This document shows positions 43,236 to 53,119 of a stretch of DNA of 64,000 nucleotides, piece after piece. Both the position numbers and the translations under genes were made by a program. The DNA is taken from NCBI GenBank assembly GCA_021234155.1, contig JAJEKV010000165.1, positions 62,001 through 126,000 on the forward strand, read 5' to 3'. The notes beneath the pieces were generated by a model that was not told the DNA's origin, did not search any database, and was given only the letters and a program-made list of their open reading frames with translations. Each line of letters opens with the position of its first letter. The stretch's first letter is position 1. The stretch comes from Isoetes taiwanensis (Eukaryota; Streptophyta; Lycopodiopsida; Isoetales; Isoetaceae).

Positions 43236-43880
43236 AGAAGCGGATAGCAAGGTATATACGCTGAAGTGTCGGCTATGTCGCCAGACCAAAGCGAGCAACT
43301 ACGAATTCGGGGGCATTAGAGCCATTGCCGCATACCAAACTCCAAGTGAGAGATAATCAGCATGGACTTCATTCACGGGGCTCCTAGAACCATAAGGGGC
43401 AAAGACGCCTTAATGGTCGTGAGTCGACAAATTGTCGAAAAATGGCGACTTTGTGCCTTATAGGAGCACCGACACGGCTTTAGACACGGTACTGCTTATT
43501 CACAAGGGAGATTTTTAGACTCCATGGGATGCCAAGAGAAATAATCTCGATCGCGATTGAAGTTCATGAGTGCATTCCGGCAGGACCTCTTCTTCAATTA
43601 CCATCGAACAAAATTGTCGATGAGCACGGCTTATCACCCCTCGACCGGATGGGCGCACGGAGCGCACCAATCGGATACTTGAGGATATGTTCTGGAATTA
43701 TGTCCGAACAAGCAATCAAAGTGGGATGACTTCATCTACTTGGTTGAATTTGCATACAATAGCACCAAGCAAGAGTCATCCCAAATGTCGCCATTTATGA
43801 TCAACTATGGCTATCGATTGCTTGACACCGACACTTTGGCACAACCCCGTATCCAAGGTAGAAGTATCCCAAACAGATGT
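43236..43880 (+). pseudogene. Pol: integrase core, riddled with indels
   Basis: The second half of the H2C2 finger is CRLCRQTKASNY (about 43265-43300). Core pieces appear in changing frames: ISMDFIHGAPRTIRGKDALM (first catalytic Asp, about 43358-43417), a DRD remnant near 43548, STAYHPST near 43630, and WDDFIYLVEFAYNST (about 43722-43766). The segment carrying the catalytic glutamate was not found intact. Density of small indels is higher than in the rest of pol. Confidence 0.75.
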
Positions 43881-44300
43881 TAGCCGAGATGCAACAATTG
43901 GTTGAAGAGGTGCGAGGATACCTCTTAGCAGCAAGAAGCCGGCAAAAGAGCATAGCTGATCGGCACAGAACAGTAAGGGAGTTCCAAGTAGGCGACAATG
44001 TTTGGCTGAAAATAAAAGTTAAACAAGCAAAGCTCCGCATCGGCAATTGCAAGAAGCTTGCTCCAAGGTGGGCTGGTCCATTCAAAATTGTCGAAAGAGT
44101 GGGCAACCAAGCCTACAAATTGGACTTACCAAAGACACCAAGATCCATAGAGTCTTTCACGTAAGTCTCCTAAAGAAACACACTCCTAATCCAGAGGAAG
44201 TATTGGAGACACCGAGTTTATTGGAATTAGCAGACGATCAGCTTGAGATTGTCCCTGAGCTTCTTCTCGACCGATCCTATAAGAAGATGAGAAGATCTCA
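43877..44300 (+). pseudogene. Pol: integrase C-terminal GPY/F region
   Basis: The frame reads QKSIADRHRTVREFQVGDNV and then RWAGPFKIVERVGNQAYKLD, the GPY/F module of chromoviral integrases. A frame change at about 44140 leads to HRVFHVSLLKKHTPN, the usual FHVS.LK segment before the chromodomain. Confidence 0.85.
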
Positions 44301-44303
44301 ATT

Positions 44304-44465
44304 AATCTCCAGTACCTTGTGAAATGGACGCACTTACCAGTGGAAGACGCTACGTGGGTACTACAATCAGATCTTGAGAAGCAATACCCACAATTCATGG
44401 AGCAATGCAAGGGTCAGCTCGTCCGGGTGGTCGACTCGAACCCATGGGTGAGTGAGGTAATATAG
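44304..44465 (+). pseudogene. Chromodomain at the integrase C-terminus
   Basis: The frame reads LQYLVKWTHLPVEDATWVLQ followed by SDLEKQYPQF, the core of a retroelement chromodomain (YLVKW...P...ATWE..). The two aromatic Trp cage positions (KW and TW) are present; the usual Glu after TW is Val. The N-terminal strand lies in the previous frame, so a frameshift separates it from the integrase. In chromoviruses this fold directs integration to chromatin carrying methylated H3. Confidence 0.8.
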
Positions 44466-45110
44466 GAGTCTACTTCCGATGCCACGGAAGTAGCCAGCTT
44501 GAGAGAAAAGAGGTCATTCAGATGCATGATAGGGAAGCACCTCTAGTCAACGCTTATCACGGGAAGGATCCTTCACGCCTAATTACGGGGAGGACACTAA
44601 CCTTCACGCAAAAAGCAACTAAAGGTGTAGGCATGAGTGTCATCCTAGGCACGATAGGGCGCTGCCTCCACGGCCATGATGGGAGAAGCATAATCTTCCT
44701 ACGCCAGGAGATATGCCGTGCATTCATGTAATTGTGTTAATGGGTGGTTCCCTAACAACCAACCCTTATAATAAGTAATCATGTACTAATGTAGTGTTGA
44801 ACCTGCAGGCCAATAGAACGACGAACCGGCGGGAGGTCGCACTACAAGAACTTGTAGCATAAGTAGTGAATAAATGCTACAAAGGGACGAGAACCTTAAG
44901 AACAATTTTATCATAATTAATCTTGATACTATAATTGGTGTTGAAGGGCATAAATTAAATGCCTTACCACGTGGTGATTGTAAACATTGCGATTATAACC
45001 TTTAAGTATTATCTTATAATAATTGTGTTAATTACATGTACAATCCAAGATTCTTTGTGCAGGTCTTCTTCCAAGGTGGGGAGACTCGTGATGCTGCGGA
45101 CAGCATCAAT
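44466..45110. other. Chromovirus 3' untranslated region
   Basis: No gene recognised. A block AAGGTGGGGAGA (45073-45084) duplicates the polypurine tract. Confidence 0.6.
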
Positions 45111-45112
45111 CC

Positions 45113-45125
45113 AAGGTGGGGAGAA
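45113..45125 (+). promoter_or_regulatory. Polypurine tract
   Basis: AAGGTGGGGAGAA lies immediately before the 3' LTR, the place of plus-strand priming. Identical or near-identical blocks are at 45073-45084 and, unexpectedly, at 35975-35987 just upstream of the H3-like gene. Confidence 0.8.
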
Positions 45126-46621
45126 TGTGACGTTCCAGAATAATATACAGTATGAATACGTATATTATACTGACACGTCACTAGTACATGTCGACTCAGA
45201 CGACATGTACACAGCGACCATAAAGGGGTAGTACCCTAGGGTACGACCCTGTGAACCATTATATTGCACATGTTAAGGCCACATGTGAATATAATATCTT
45301 TTTACCATGTGGCAATGGCCCATTGACCAAAAGGGACCAGCCCTAAATTCGTGGGGATAAAGGGACATAAACCCTAAAAGGGAAACCCTTTCGGTTTAAC
45401 CGGAATTCCTAGGTTGCAGCTCGATCCAAGCCCAGCAGTCTCAAGATCCAGCAGCATGGACGCCTTCAGAGGAGTGGGAGCCAGCCAAGAAGCGGGTTAG
45501 TGGTTGATCCGATAGTTAGATCCGAGTTTTCAGCTCTCATTCGATAGGATTCGTATTTATTCTTAGCTATAGGCGACCCCTACAGCCTAAGAATATGAAA
45601 CACTAACAAAGGAACCTAACCATGTAGGATTAGGTAGATTAGAATAGATGTATTCTATTATTTTCAGTTCTGTTGTGATGATGTTTTGACATTCTATGCG
45701 CCACTCCTGTGTATTGGGAAGGGGGGTAGAGACCCAGAGCCCAAGTAGTTGTATGATCCTAGTTTAGCCCATTAATTCCCAATTAATGCGGCCTGTGCAT
45801 AAGAGCCCGCTTTGGCAGTGGGTGGCGGAGCTAGACCGGGCCGACAAGAGAGGGCTTGTCGATCACGCTTGATCCCTCCAGTGCGTGAGCGGCAGGCCGG
45901 GAACATTGTGGGTAGGCCTAATACCCCGCAATCGCGTGAGGGCAGGGGTATGGGTTCGGCACCTCTTGGGTGATGCGCCATCTTCTAGGGGTTCAAGTCG
46001 ATAATCTGAGCAAAGGGCTCTCTAGCTCGCTGTGATTGGCATGAACCTTCTGGAGGAGAGTGATCTCCTCCCGCCTCATCGAGCCGGGAGATGCAACCCG
46101 GTAGTAGCCCCTTCGGCTATGAACCCGCAGCTACTGGTCGCTCCAATACTTTTCAGCCTATCTCGATGCAATGTGGGGGGCGATGGAGTGGACTACCCAA
46201 CGACCATGTTCCTATGCTAGCCAAATCCATTTGCCATGAATTACAATGCGCATTGTTATCCCGGAGACCCAAGCCGTCAGTCTTTCCCCAAGAGTCTGAG
46301 CCAGGGTAGGATTTCCCCATGTTATGTTGATGTACTGATGTGTTGTTGCAGCTACTGTGATATGGTGGACCACCCTTCGAGGTGGGTATGTTATTGTTGA
46401 TTGATGTCATGTGTTCATGTGTGCTTACGCTTCTGCAGCTAAATCGATCCCGAGGGAGATGGGATGAATGACACGTCCATTCTTCCCCGTCGGGTTCTTG
46501 GCCACCAACAAGGGCCCGATGTTAGGTGGACGGCCTCATATCAGCAAGCAGATGCTGGTTTGAGGGATGATCTCCAGTTTGTATACGGTCGGGGCATCGT
46601 ATAGGATCTGGGGCCGTCACA
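45126..46621 (+). repeat. 3' LTR of the chromovirus, 1496 bp
   Basis: Matches 33637-35186. It is followed by target duplication GAATG (46622-46626). About 50 bases are deleted near 45397, and many 1-3 base indels lie at 45810-46200. Confidence 0.93.
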
Positions 46622-46919
46622 GAATGGCTGGAGCCAGATGTGTATGATGCTTTCTGTGACTTTCGGCGGTCCACTGCTTTGGATAGAATCCTAAACACAG
46701 GTGCCATCTCACTCATCCCCAAGGTCAAGGATCCTCAGACTATTTCAGATTGGCGGCCCATCACCTTATTGTCATCCGTATATAAGATCTTCGCCAAGGC
46801 TTTTGCAGAGCGGGTAAAGGACATCTTGGCAGAGTCCATCTCAACAACCCAGTCAGGTTTTCTTCCAAACGGTGCATTTTGAATAATGTTGCTGCTGCTT
46901 ACGAGGGAATTTATTGGGC
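46622..46919 (+). pseudogene. LINE ORF2 part 3: reverse transcriptase fingers
   Basis: It resumes the ORF2 frame after the chromovirus: LIPKVKDPQTISDWRPITLL and QSGFLPN are the conserved blocks preceding motif A. A one-base loss near 46870 creates a stop in the old frame, and the correct continuation runs in the next frame to the second short inverted-repeat element at 46920. Confidence 0.88.
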
Positions 46920-47241
46920 GGGTGAAAGCATGCTAGGGTGTACCATCTAAAGTTCTTTTTAGGGAGTGTGAAACTACCCAGAAAAGTACCCAACACTGGG
47001 TACTAGGAACTTGCATTAATGTCTCAATAAACAATAAGTTTGAGAGTTTATTCATCCATTTTAGTCTCTAATAGTATTGTCATCCTCTAATACTATAGAT
47101 TGATATGTTATTGACCTTCAACTCAAAATTTTTAGATTGATTTTAATGGAAAGAAAAAGTAGAAAGTACCAGTTTTAAAAGTACCCAGTGTAGGTACTTC
47201 TGAAGGTTCCAAAAGTGGTACACCGTAGCATGCTTTCACCC
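46920..47241. mobile_element. Short inverted-repeat element M2, 322 bp
   Basis: Same family as M1, opposite orientation. The ends GGGTGAAAGCATGCTA...TAGCATGCTTTCACCC are intact. The 4-bp target duplication is GGGC (46916-46919 and 47242-47245). Excision with one target copy would rejoin ORF2 directly before reverse transcriptase motif A. Confidence 0.9.
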
Positions 47242-49269
47242 GGGCACGTAGGCAAAACCTTCCAGTTGTATATCTTAAGCTTGATTTTGCAAAAGCTTAT
47301 GACAGTGTCAGCTGGGAATTCATGCATCGTTGTATGCTAAGACTGGGATTTGGGGAACAATTCACATCAGATATTATGAAGCTGCATATCTCTGCGACTG
47401 TCCTGTTTCATGGTGAGCCGTCACATGCCTTTTCACTCGGTCGTGGTATTCGCCAGGGATGCCCTTTAGCACCATTGCTTTTCACAATTGTTGCAGAGGC
47501 TTTGTCACAGTTATTCACCATTGCAACGACAGAGGGACTTCTCCATGGTCTTGCAATGGAGGACGGCACACAAGAGGTTTGCAATCAATATGCGGCGACC
47601 GCCCTCTTCCTAGTCGCTAATGATGAGAATCTTGCTGCTGCCAAAATGCTTTTAGACACTTTTTCACTGGCTTCCGGTGTTCTTGTGGGGTGGCAAAAGT
47701 GTACAGCTTTGTGGACATTGGATAATCCGGCTCCGGCATGTGTTCACGATTATCCATGGAAATTACTTGCGCATGGACAGGCCATCAAGTTGTTGGGGAT
47801 TCCAGTTGGCATCCATGTTACTATGGGAGATGCATGGGAGGAGATCATTAGGGGTTTGGAGAAGCACTTGTTCTGGTGGTCCACTGCTAAGTTGTCTCTT
47901 GCAGGTCGCATTACAGTGGCCAAGTCAGTCCTTAGTAGTACCCATGTTTATATGGCATCCTTACTGCTAGCACCACAGATCAAAGTGCGTGAGCTCATTG
48001 CAATAGTTCGGAACTTTATTTGGGCAGGTACTGAGGAAGGTGCTGTGGTTAAGGTGGCTTGGTCGAAGTGCATCCTTCCAAAATGGGCGGTGTGGTCCGG
48101 GTATGATGGACTTCTTCTTTGTAGAGCAAAGTGCTTATTTCAAAGTTCATTTGGAGACTCCCCGAATGGTGAGGATGACTCTCCCGTTCATGCCTTCTTA
48201 GACAAGCTCTTGGTCATTGTATCCCTCTAGGCAAGAAGGTCACAAACCAGTCCTACCTTGGGCTTTATTTCGGACTCTGCAGCCTTTTCCAAGCTTCTCC
48301 ATTTTTGCTTGGCTTGTTGGCAGCATGGGAGGCAGGACATCTTTTCTCGCCATGCCCCTCTATCCACACCCTATTGAGACTCCATGGTGGTGGGCACCAC
48401 CGCCTCCGACCCCTCAAAGACCTCCATTGGTAGCCTCGGTTCATCCCCTTACACGAGACGCGATGGGTTCTTGCGGTGTTGTCTCTATTCAAGGATGGTA
48501 TGAGGAGGGTCGCCTACTGTCTTGGCCTGAATTTCAGGCAAAGTTTCCGCTCTCTCGTTGGGATGTATCTCTATGGGAGAAGGTCGCAGAAAATTTGCCT
48601 CTCATAGTGCAAGTTGGTGTTGCTGAAAAGGTGCCATGGGACTGTCATGAAAATATTCACAAAGGCAAGCAATTTGTCAGATCAGTATATCGCCTTCTTT
48701 TAGCACCACAACCCCTTCAGTTGCCAGATGGGTGGCACCTACATGTTCCACAACCCACTTTGTGTCATACATGGCGATGGCTTTGGGACAGGTTGCTCCA
48801 CCCCAAAGTCTCTATACTGTGGTGGCAGGTTATCCACAGGTGCCTGCGGGTTAATGCCTTTCGACATCGCTATGATCCTCGCATATCTGCAGTATGCCCG
48901 CTCTGCCTGTCGGACATTGATACTCTTGAGCATTGTCTCTTTGATTGTCCTGAGGTTCAACCAGCGTGGTCCTGGCTACAAGGTTTGTTTAACAGTACAT
49001 TGGACTGCCGATGCATCCTTTTGGTGTCCTATCCCAACGCATGGCCTCCAGCTAAACAAAGGGCATTTCACCTTGGTTCCGGTTGGCTCCTGTGGTCGAT
49101 ATGGGAGCGTCGCAGACACCACATCTTTCAGGGCATTTATTCATCTGCATACAGTGTTATTGCAGTGGCCCAGAAAAAGATATTGACAGCCTACGAATGT
49201 TCTTCCCTTGACTCAGAACTGGTGGAACGCATCTGGATTCAGTATCTTCGAATTGATTCTTATCATTAG
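47242..49269 (+). pseudogene. LINE ORF2 part 4: reverse transcriptase palm and zf-RVT
   Basis: Motif A reads LKLDFAKAYDSVSWEF (about 47275-47322). Motif B is RQGCPLAPLLF (about 47452-47484). The catalytic box, normally YADDT, reads QYAATALFL at about 47586-47612, one codon shorter and without both aspartates, so the polymerase would be inactive even in frame. The frame is lost again near 48217-48230. The C-terminal zf-RVT domain follows (RLLHPKVSILWWQVIHRCL, then CPLC and EHCLFDCP, about 48790-48965). The ORF ends at 49269, 152 bases before the A-rich tail. Confidence 0.9.
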
Positions 49270-49479
49270 TCTCCTATTCTGGAGTAAGTACATTGTGCTC
49301 CAGGCTCGTGCTCCTGTGGCATCTCTGTGTGCTTACACAGTTAGATGAGACATGTAAATTTTGTATTGTTTCTCTGATTAATAAACTTTTTGGCTTTCGT
49401 CCTTCCAAAATAAAAATAAAAATAACAATTTAAAACATGAGAGCTAAATATATAAAAATTTATGAACATCGTCAATTTT

Positions 49480-51540
49480 TAGAAAATAAGTAAAAACACT
49501 AATGCTCATTTAAGCTGGGCATTCTTCGATTCATCTTCTCAATCCAAATATTAAAAGCGCCATCAATATCAAGCTTCTCTTCTTCCGGTCCCGTCAAGAA
49601 TAAAAACATGAGCTCATCTAGCATCTTCAAGTCAAGACGAGAGTAATCATCATCTTTTATGTAGTTTTGCTTTGGAAACCCTCTTTCACAAGCCGTACAC
49701 TAGGAAGCACTAGTATAATTTGCCACAAGTTGGCCAATTGTGGGTGAGCTATAAACCACATATCTTCATCACAACATCGTTCCCAAGAATCACTCATTTT
49801 CCATTTTTGACGTACCTTCTCTATTTTTATAAAAAAATTCACTAACTCTCCTTTGCAACCATGTGCATCAACCAAGGGATTTGGTCCATTACCAAATTTG
49901 TGTACCAAGTGATGTAACCATTGATGAAGGGACTTTACAACACGAGGATAATCTCTTGGGCTAAACAACTTTGCACCCCCAAAAATATCCATATCATCAA
50001 AATTTTCATCCATCAGTCAACCATAAACTTTATATATCTCTTCCCCAATGCAATGCAAGCTTCCTTAGAATTCAGCATACAATGTGTGTTAGAATCAGAG
50101 CTTGGGGTTTGAACCCAAGTATGCCAAGTCTCTATCTCCTTCGAACCCACCCGCTCCTAAAACTGCATACACACACCTGTATCTGCACTCAGCTCCTTAT
50201 GTTCTATATCACATTCATTCATATATATATTTTCTTATCAACCTGGATATATCCACATGTCAAATCGTGCATGCCCCTTCCTATAGAAAGTTTTCCAACT
50301 TACCTAAATAATAGGATGCCCTGCTGTCCTTAAGTTCCAGCTGTCAAAGTCGTTGACTTTGACCCGTTTGACCAGTCAAAACCCTAAGTGGCGGGCAGGG
50401 GGTATCACGCGTTTTCTGGCGGCCGTAGCAACGTCCGGGTAGTACCTGCCCACCACTTTTCGACTTCTATGTTTTTTTCTTGCATTCACTGCCACTGCTT
50501 CTCATGAATGCTTGTATGAATCCTCATTAGCCTAGGGGAGCCAAGATGTGGTCACTAATCCCCTTATATGCTGGAATATCACATGACACATAATTTTAAC
50601 AATGTGTATCTTTAGTATGCATGAGACCGAAATGTAAAGTATGAACATGTATCATACCTTGGTTGTCCATAAATTGAACATGTCCATGCTCCTTTTTGTA
50701 GCTTGCAAGAATGATGTTATATGTGGTGCATCTCGTCCAAATTTTCCCACCAAATATTGCATCCATGAAGTATCAATGACCATACGTATCACGTTCCCAA
50801 GTGAAGTGATGTCAAAGTCATCAAATTGAAAATTCTTGCCTATCTCATTCATTGAAGGAAAAACATCTGTAGGCATATGAAGGAAAAATTGCACGAGATA
50901 ATTTGTGAAGTAGCCATACAATTTTTCTTCTTCTCCACACTTTTCAAATTGGACCCATGAGCCTCACACCTCTTTTCATGGCATCTCCTCTAGAAAGCCA
51001 ACGCACTTCACGGATCTAAAGCAAATTCAACTTCTTTTGTTAAAAACACTTGACATTATCTTGGAGGAAAGAATGCCTTTTAGATGATCTTTCCACCCAA
51101 CTTGTAGCCAACTTATTCAATGTCTTAAATTCAGGAATAAATTGATATGCATCATTGCTACTCTAGTTTGTGAGTCAACTATGGCACTTTCCCCATTAGA
51201 TCCAAAACCAACTATCTTTTGCATATCAAAACTTAGTGCTTCCAAAAGACACTTCAATGCACCATACATATCATTTGCACCTCCACTACTCACATTCAAC
51301 AACTTCAAAAATTTGGTAAGGGGCAATCCCTTACCTGCATCTTTCAAGAATGTAATGTACACAATAAGGTGTTGATCCAAAGAATTGGACATCTACACCT
51401 CCAAAGTAGAATTGTACCATGTGTCTGGAGTTAGGCATTGGTAACATTAATTTATTATAAAAGGAGATAGATGAACAATTTCTATTGGGATTGTTTATTC
51501 CAGACGCAGCTCCTAATGTTTCCTCAATGATCATGCTGGT
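49480..51540 (-). pseudogene. hAT-superfamily transposase-like pseudogene (copy B)
   Basis: Same pieces as in copy A, reading from 51540 down. There is a core piece (LDQHLIVYITFLKDAGKG, GFGSNGESAIVD), then the SSKRHSFLQDNVKCF piece, then WLSRGDAMKRGVRLMG and FDDFDITSLGNVIRMVIDTS (about 50830-50770; this last piece is missing from copy A), and the C-terminal dimerisation-type segment LANLWQIILVLPSVRLVKEG (about 49690). Stops, shifts and the solo LTR break it. Confidence 0.72.
50087..50601. mobile_element. Solo LTR, 515 bp
   Basis: Starts TGTTAGAATC and ends ATTTTAACA, flanked by the 5-bp duplication ATGTG (50082-50086 and 50602-50606). Copy A has the uninterrupted site (ACAATGTGTGTC, near 4540). 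No internal region or second LTR, so it was left by LTR-LTR recombination. The TGTTAGAAT start is Copia-like. Confidence 0.85.
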
Positions 51541-52189
51541 TGTTTTTGGGTTGCCCCTAAGGGGGCAAGCCCTTGTTGAGGTGGGTTTATGGCATATGCT
51601 AGGTATATGCCAATATATACCCAGAATATGCCAATGACTGCTAAAAACCCATCATAGGCTGTAAATGCTCGGTTGCCCCTGTTGCTGGAGAGGAACTGTC
51701 GAAACCGGCTAACCGGTGCTACTGCCATCGCCTCTAATGCATTCATCTGCAATACTGAATGCATTCACCTGCAATCTAATGCATTCATTTGCTCGTCACA
51801 CAGAATAACTACGCTCAAGTCTGCAAGAACTTTCGATTCTGGCAGTAAGAGGGAGTGGGATTTTTCCAGAGTCGAGCATCAGTTCACTGAGACTAATATG
51901 CCAAGCATGTTGGCTCCGGCAATGCTTTATCATACCTCCTATAGATGCAGTAGATCAAGTAAGTGTACTTTTCAGTGGCCAGGTCTGTATATTGCATTTC
52001 TGACTATGGTTGTTGCAGGAAACCAGGCCGGCAAGGGCGCTAAAGGCTGCTTCAGCTTCTCCAATCTTTTCTCAAAACCTAAAAAGCAGACTTTCTCCTT
52101 CTGCAAGGCATGCCTCGATTGCACGGTTGTATATTCAGCAAAATGTTTTAATAATTTTCTGTAAGAGGTAAATGATTTGGGTCTTAATT

Positions 52190-52505
52190 TCCTCCAGGAG
52201 CAAGGTAAAGGGAAGAATTTTTTCATGAATCGGACAGAAGCGAATGGGACAGGAAGTCTCACCTCCAAATGGTTGAATATCAACGTTACTTCAGCCCATC
52301 ATGTCAACTATGTCAACTACGCAGATGGGAGCATCGTTAGGGCAATTCTGCTTCGAAGCCCCGGCTATGGTACAAATTATCCGTCGGATTCTTATGCAAC
52401 GGTATTTCCTATGCAAACAACCAGTCTTTGCTTTTCGTTTTCATCGTGTAGACTAACAGTGGTGGCGGTATTGTCATGCCTAGTCTCCACCTTTCCTCAG
52501 ATAGT
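52190..52505 (+). pseudogene. Bulb-type (mannose-binding) lectin domain fragment
   Basis: After an acceptor-like CTCCAG the frame reads YADGSIVRAILLRSPGYG. Following a frameshift near 52395 it continues NNQSLLFVFIV, TAG, TNSGGGIVMP. This matches the start of plant G-type lectin domains (VR.ILLR, then FAVFIVQTNSGGG). The TAG stands where the family has Gln, a single-base change from CAG. Such domains are the extracellular part of lectin receptor kinases or secreted lectins. No kinase or signal peptide is present, so this is a captured fragment. Confidence 0.65.
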
Positions 52506-53029
52506 TTGAACAGATAAGAGAAACAAAAATGTTGGAGAAAATGCATCCCTCTACAGCTAATTGCTAGCACTTCATCCTTAAATTACACACAGGGTTCTTA
52601 CTACCTTCAGGTGGAGAGAAGAGGACTTGTATAGTATGCCAAGACTTTCCAGCCACATACCTATTGGACAAATACCTCAAATATTCAAAACAGTTCTTTT
52701 GCAAAGTACCCTCTGCAGCTTAGATTTATACTTCTCAAATTAATCTGAATCTTTTTAGGATACTGCAGTTCCTAGTGTTCAGTATTTAACTACCTAAAAA
52801 TTGATTCTATGGCAGATTAAGATTTATGCCTTAGATTTTTCCATTGCCATTAAAGTCAGAGGCCGGATGTTGGTGGTTATGCTTCTATATAAACCTTTGT
52901 AATTCCAGTAGCCCTGAGCAACAACATGCGGTTCTGATGAAGAACATATATTATTTAAGACCTTCAATGGTTTGCAGGCCATTTGTACCATGCAGTGGAC
53001 AATGTGCCCTTTAAATATTTCAAGAGACG

Positions 53030-53115
53030 GCTCGTCCACTTTTCAGTATGATGCAAGTGGAAGGCATGTTGCCAGATAATCTTACATTTGTTAGTGCTGG
53101 ATGCCAGCTCTAATG
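53030..53115 (+). pseudogene. Possible PPR-repeat fragment
   Basis: LFSMMQVEGMLPDNLTFVSA resembles the second half of a plant pentatricopeptide repeat (M...G..PD..TF.S). Only one such unit is visible. Confidence 0.4.
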
Positions 53116-53119
53116 AATT

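Larger units (their letters stand above)
33637..46621 (+). mobile_element. Ty3/gypsy chromovirus with H3-like cargo gene, 13 kb
   Basis: LTRs of 1550 and 1496 bp begin TGTGACG and end GCCGTCACA, with a 5-bp target duplication GAATG (33632-33636 and 46622-46626). Order: 5' LTR, tRNA-iMet-type primer site, three hairpin repeats, H3-like gene, two hairpin repeats, acidic-tract gene, gag, protease, reverse transcriptase, RNase H, integrase, chromodomain, polypurine tract, 3' LTR. Protease-RT-RNaseH-integrase order with a terminal chromodomain defines a chromovirus. Typical members are 5-9 kb, so this one is long because of about 4 kb of cargo before gag. Gag-pol is broken at many places, so the copy is not autonomous now. 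Confidence 0.93.
25303..49421 (+). mobile_element. Full-length L1-type plant LINE, split by four nested insertions
   Basis: The element is bounded by a 16-bp target-site duplication and ends in an A-rich tail with AAATA units (49407-49421). Subtracting the four insertions with one target copy each leaves about 6.26 kb, a normal length for a plant LINE. ORF1 carries a DUF4283-like domain. ORF2 carries endonuclease, reverse transcriptase and zf-RVT domains. The empty site in copy A shows that it arrived in copy B. It is dead: ORF1 has a frameshift, ORF2 has at least two, and the reverse transcriptase active-site box is lost. Confidence 0.93.

Noticed and set aside
44522-44731. Open stretch of 69 codons after the chromodomain
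   Set aside because: No family resemblance, no conserved position in chromoviruses; treated as 3' untranslated sequence.
50094-50125. tRNA T-arm-like GGGGTTTGAACCC within the solo LTR
   Set aside because: No acceptor, D or anticodon arms fold around it; it is a short inverted repeat inside the LTR.
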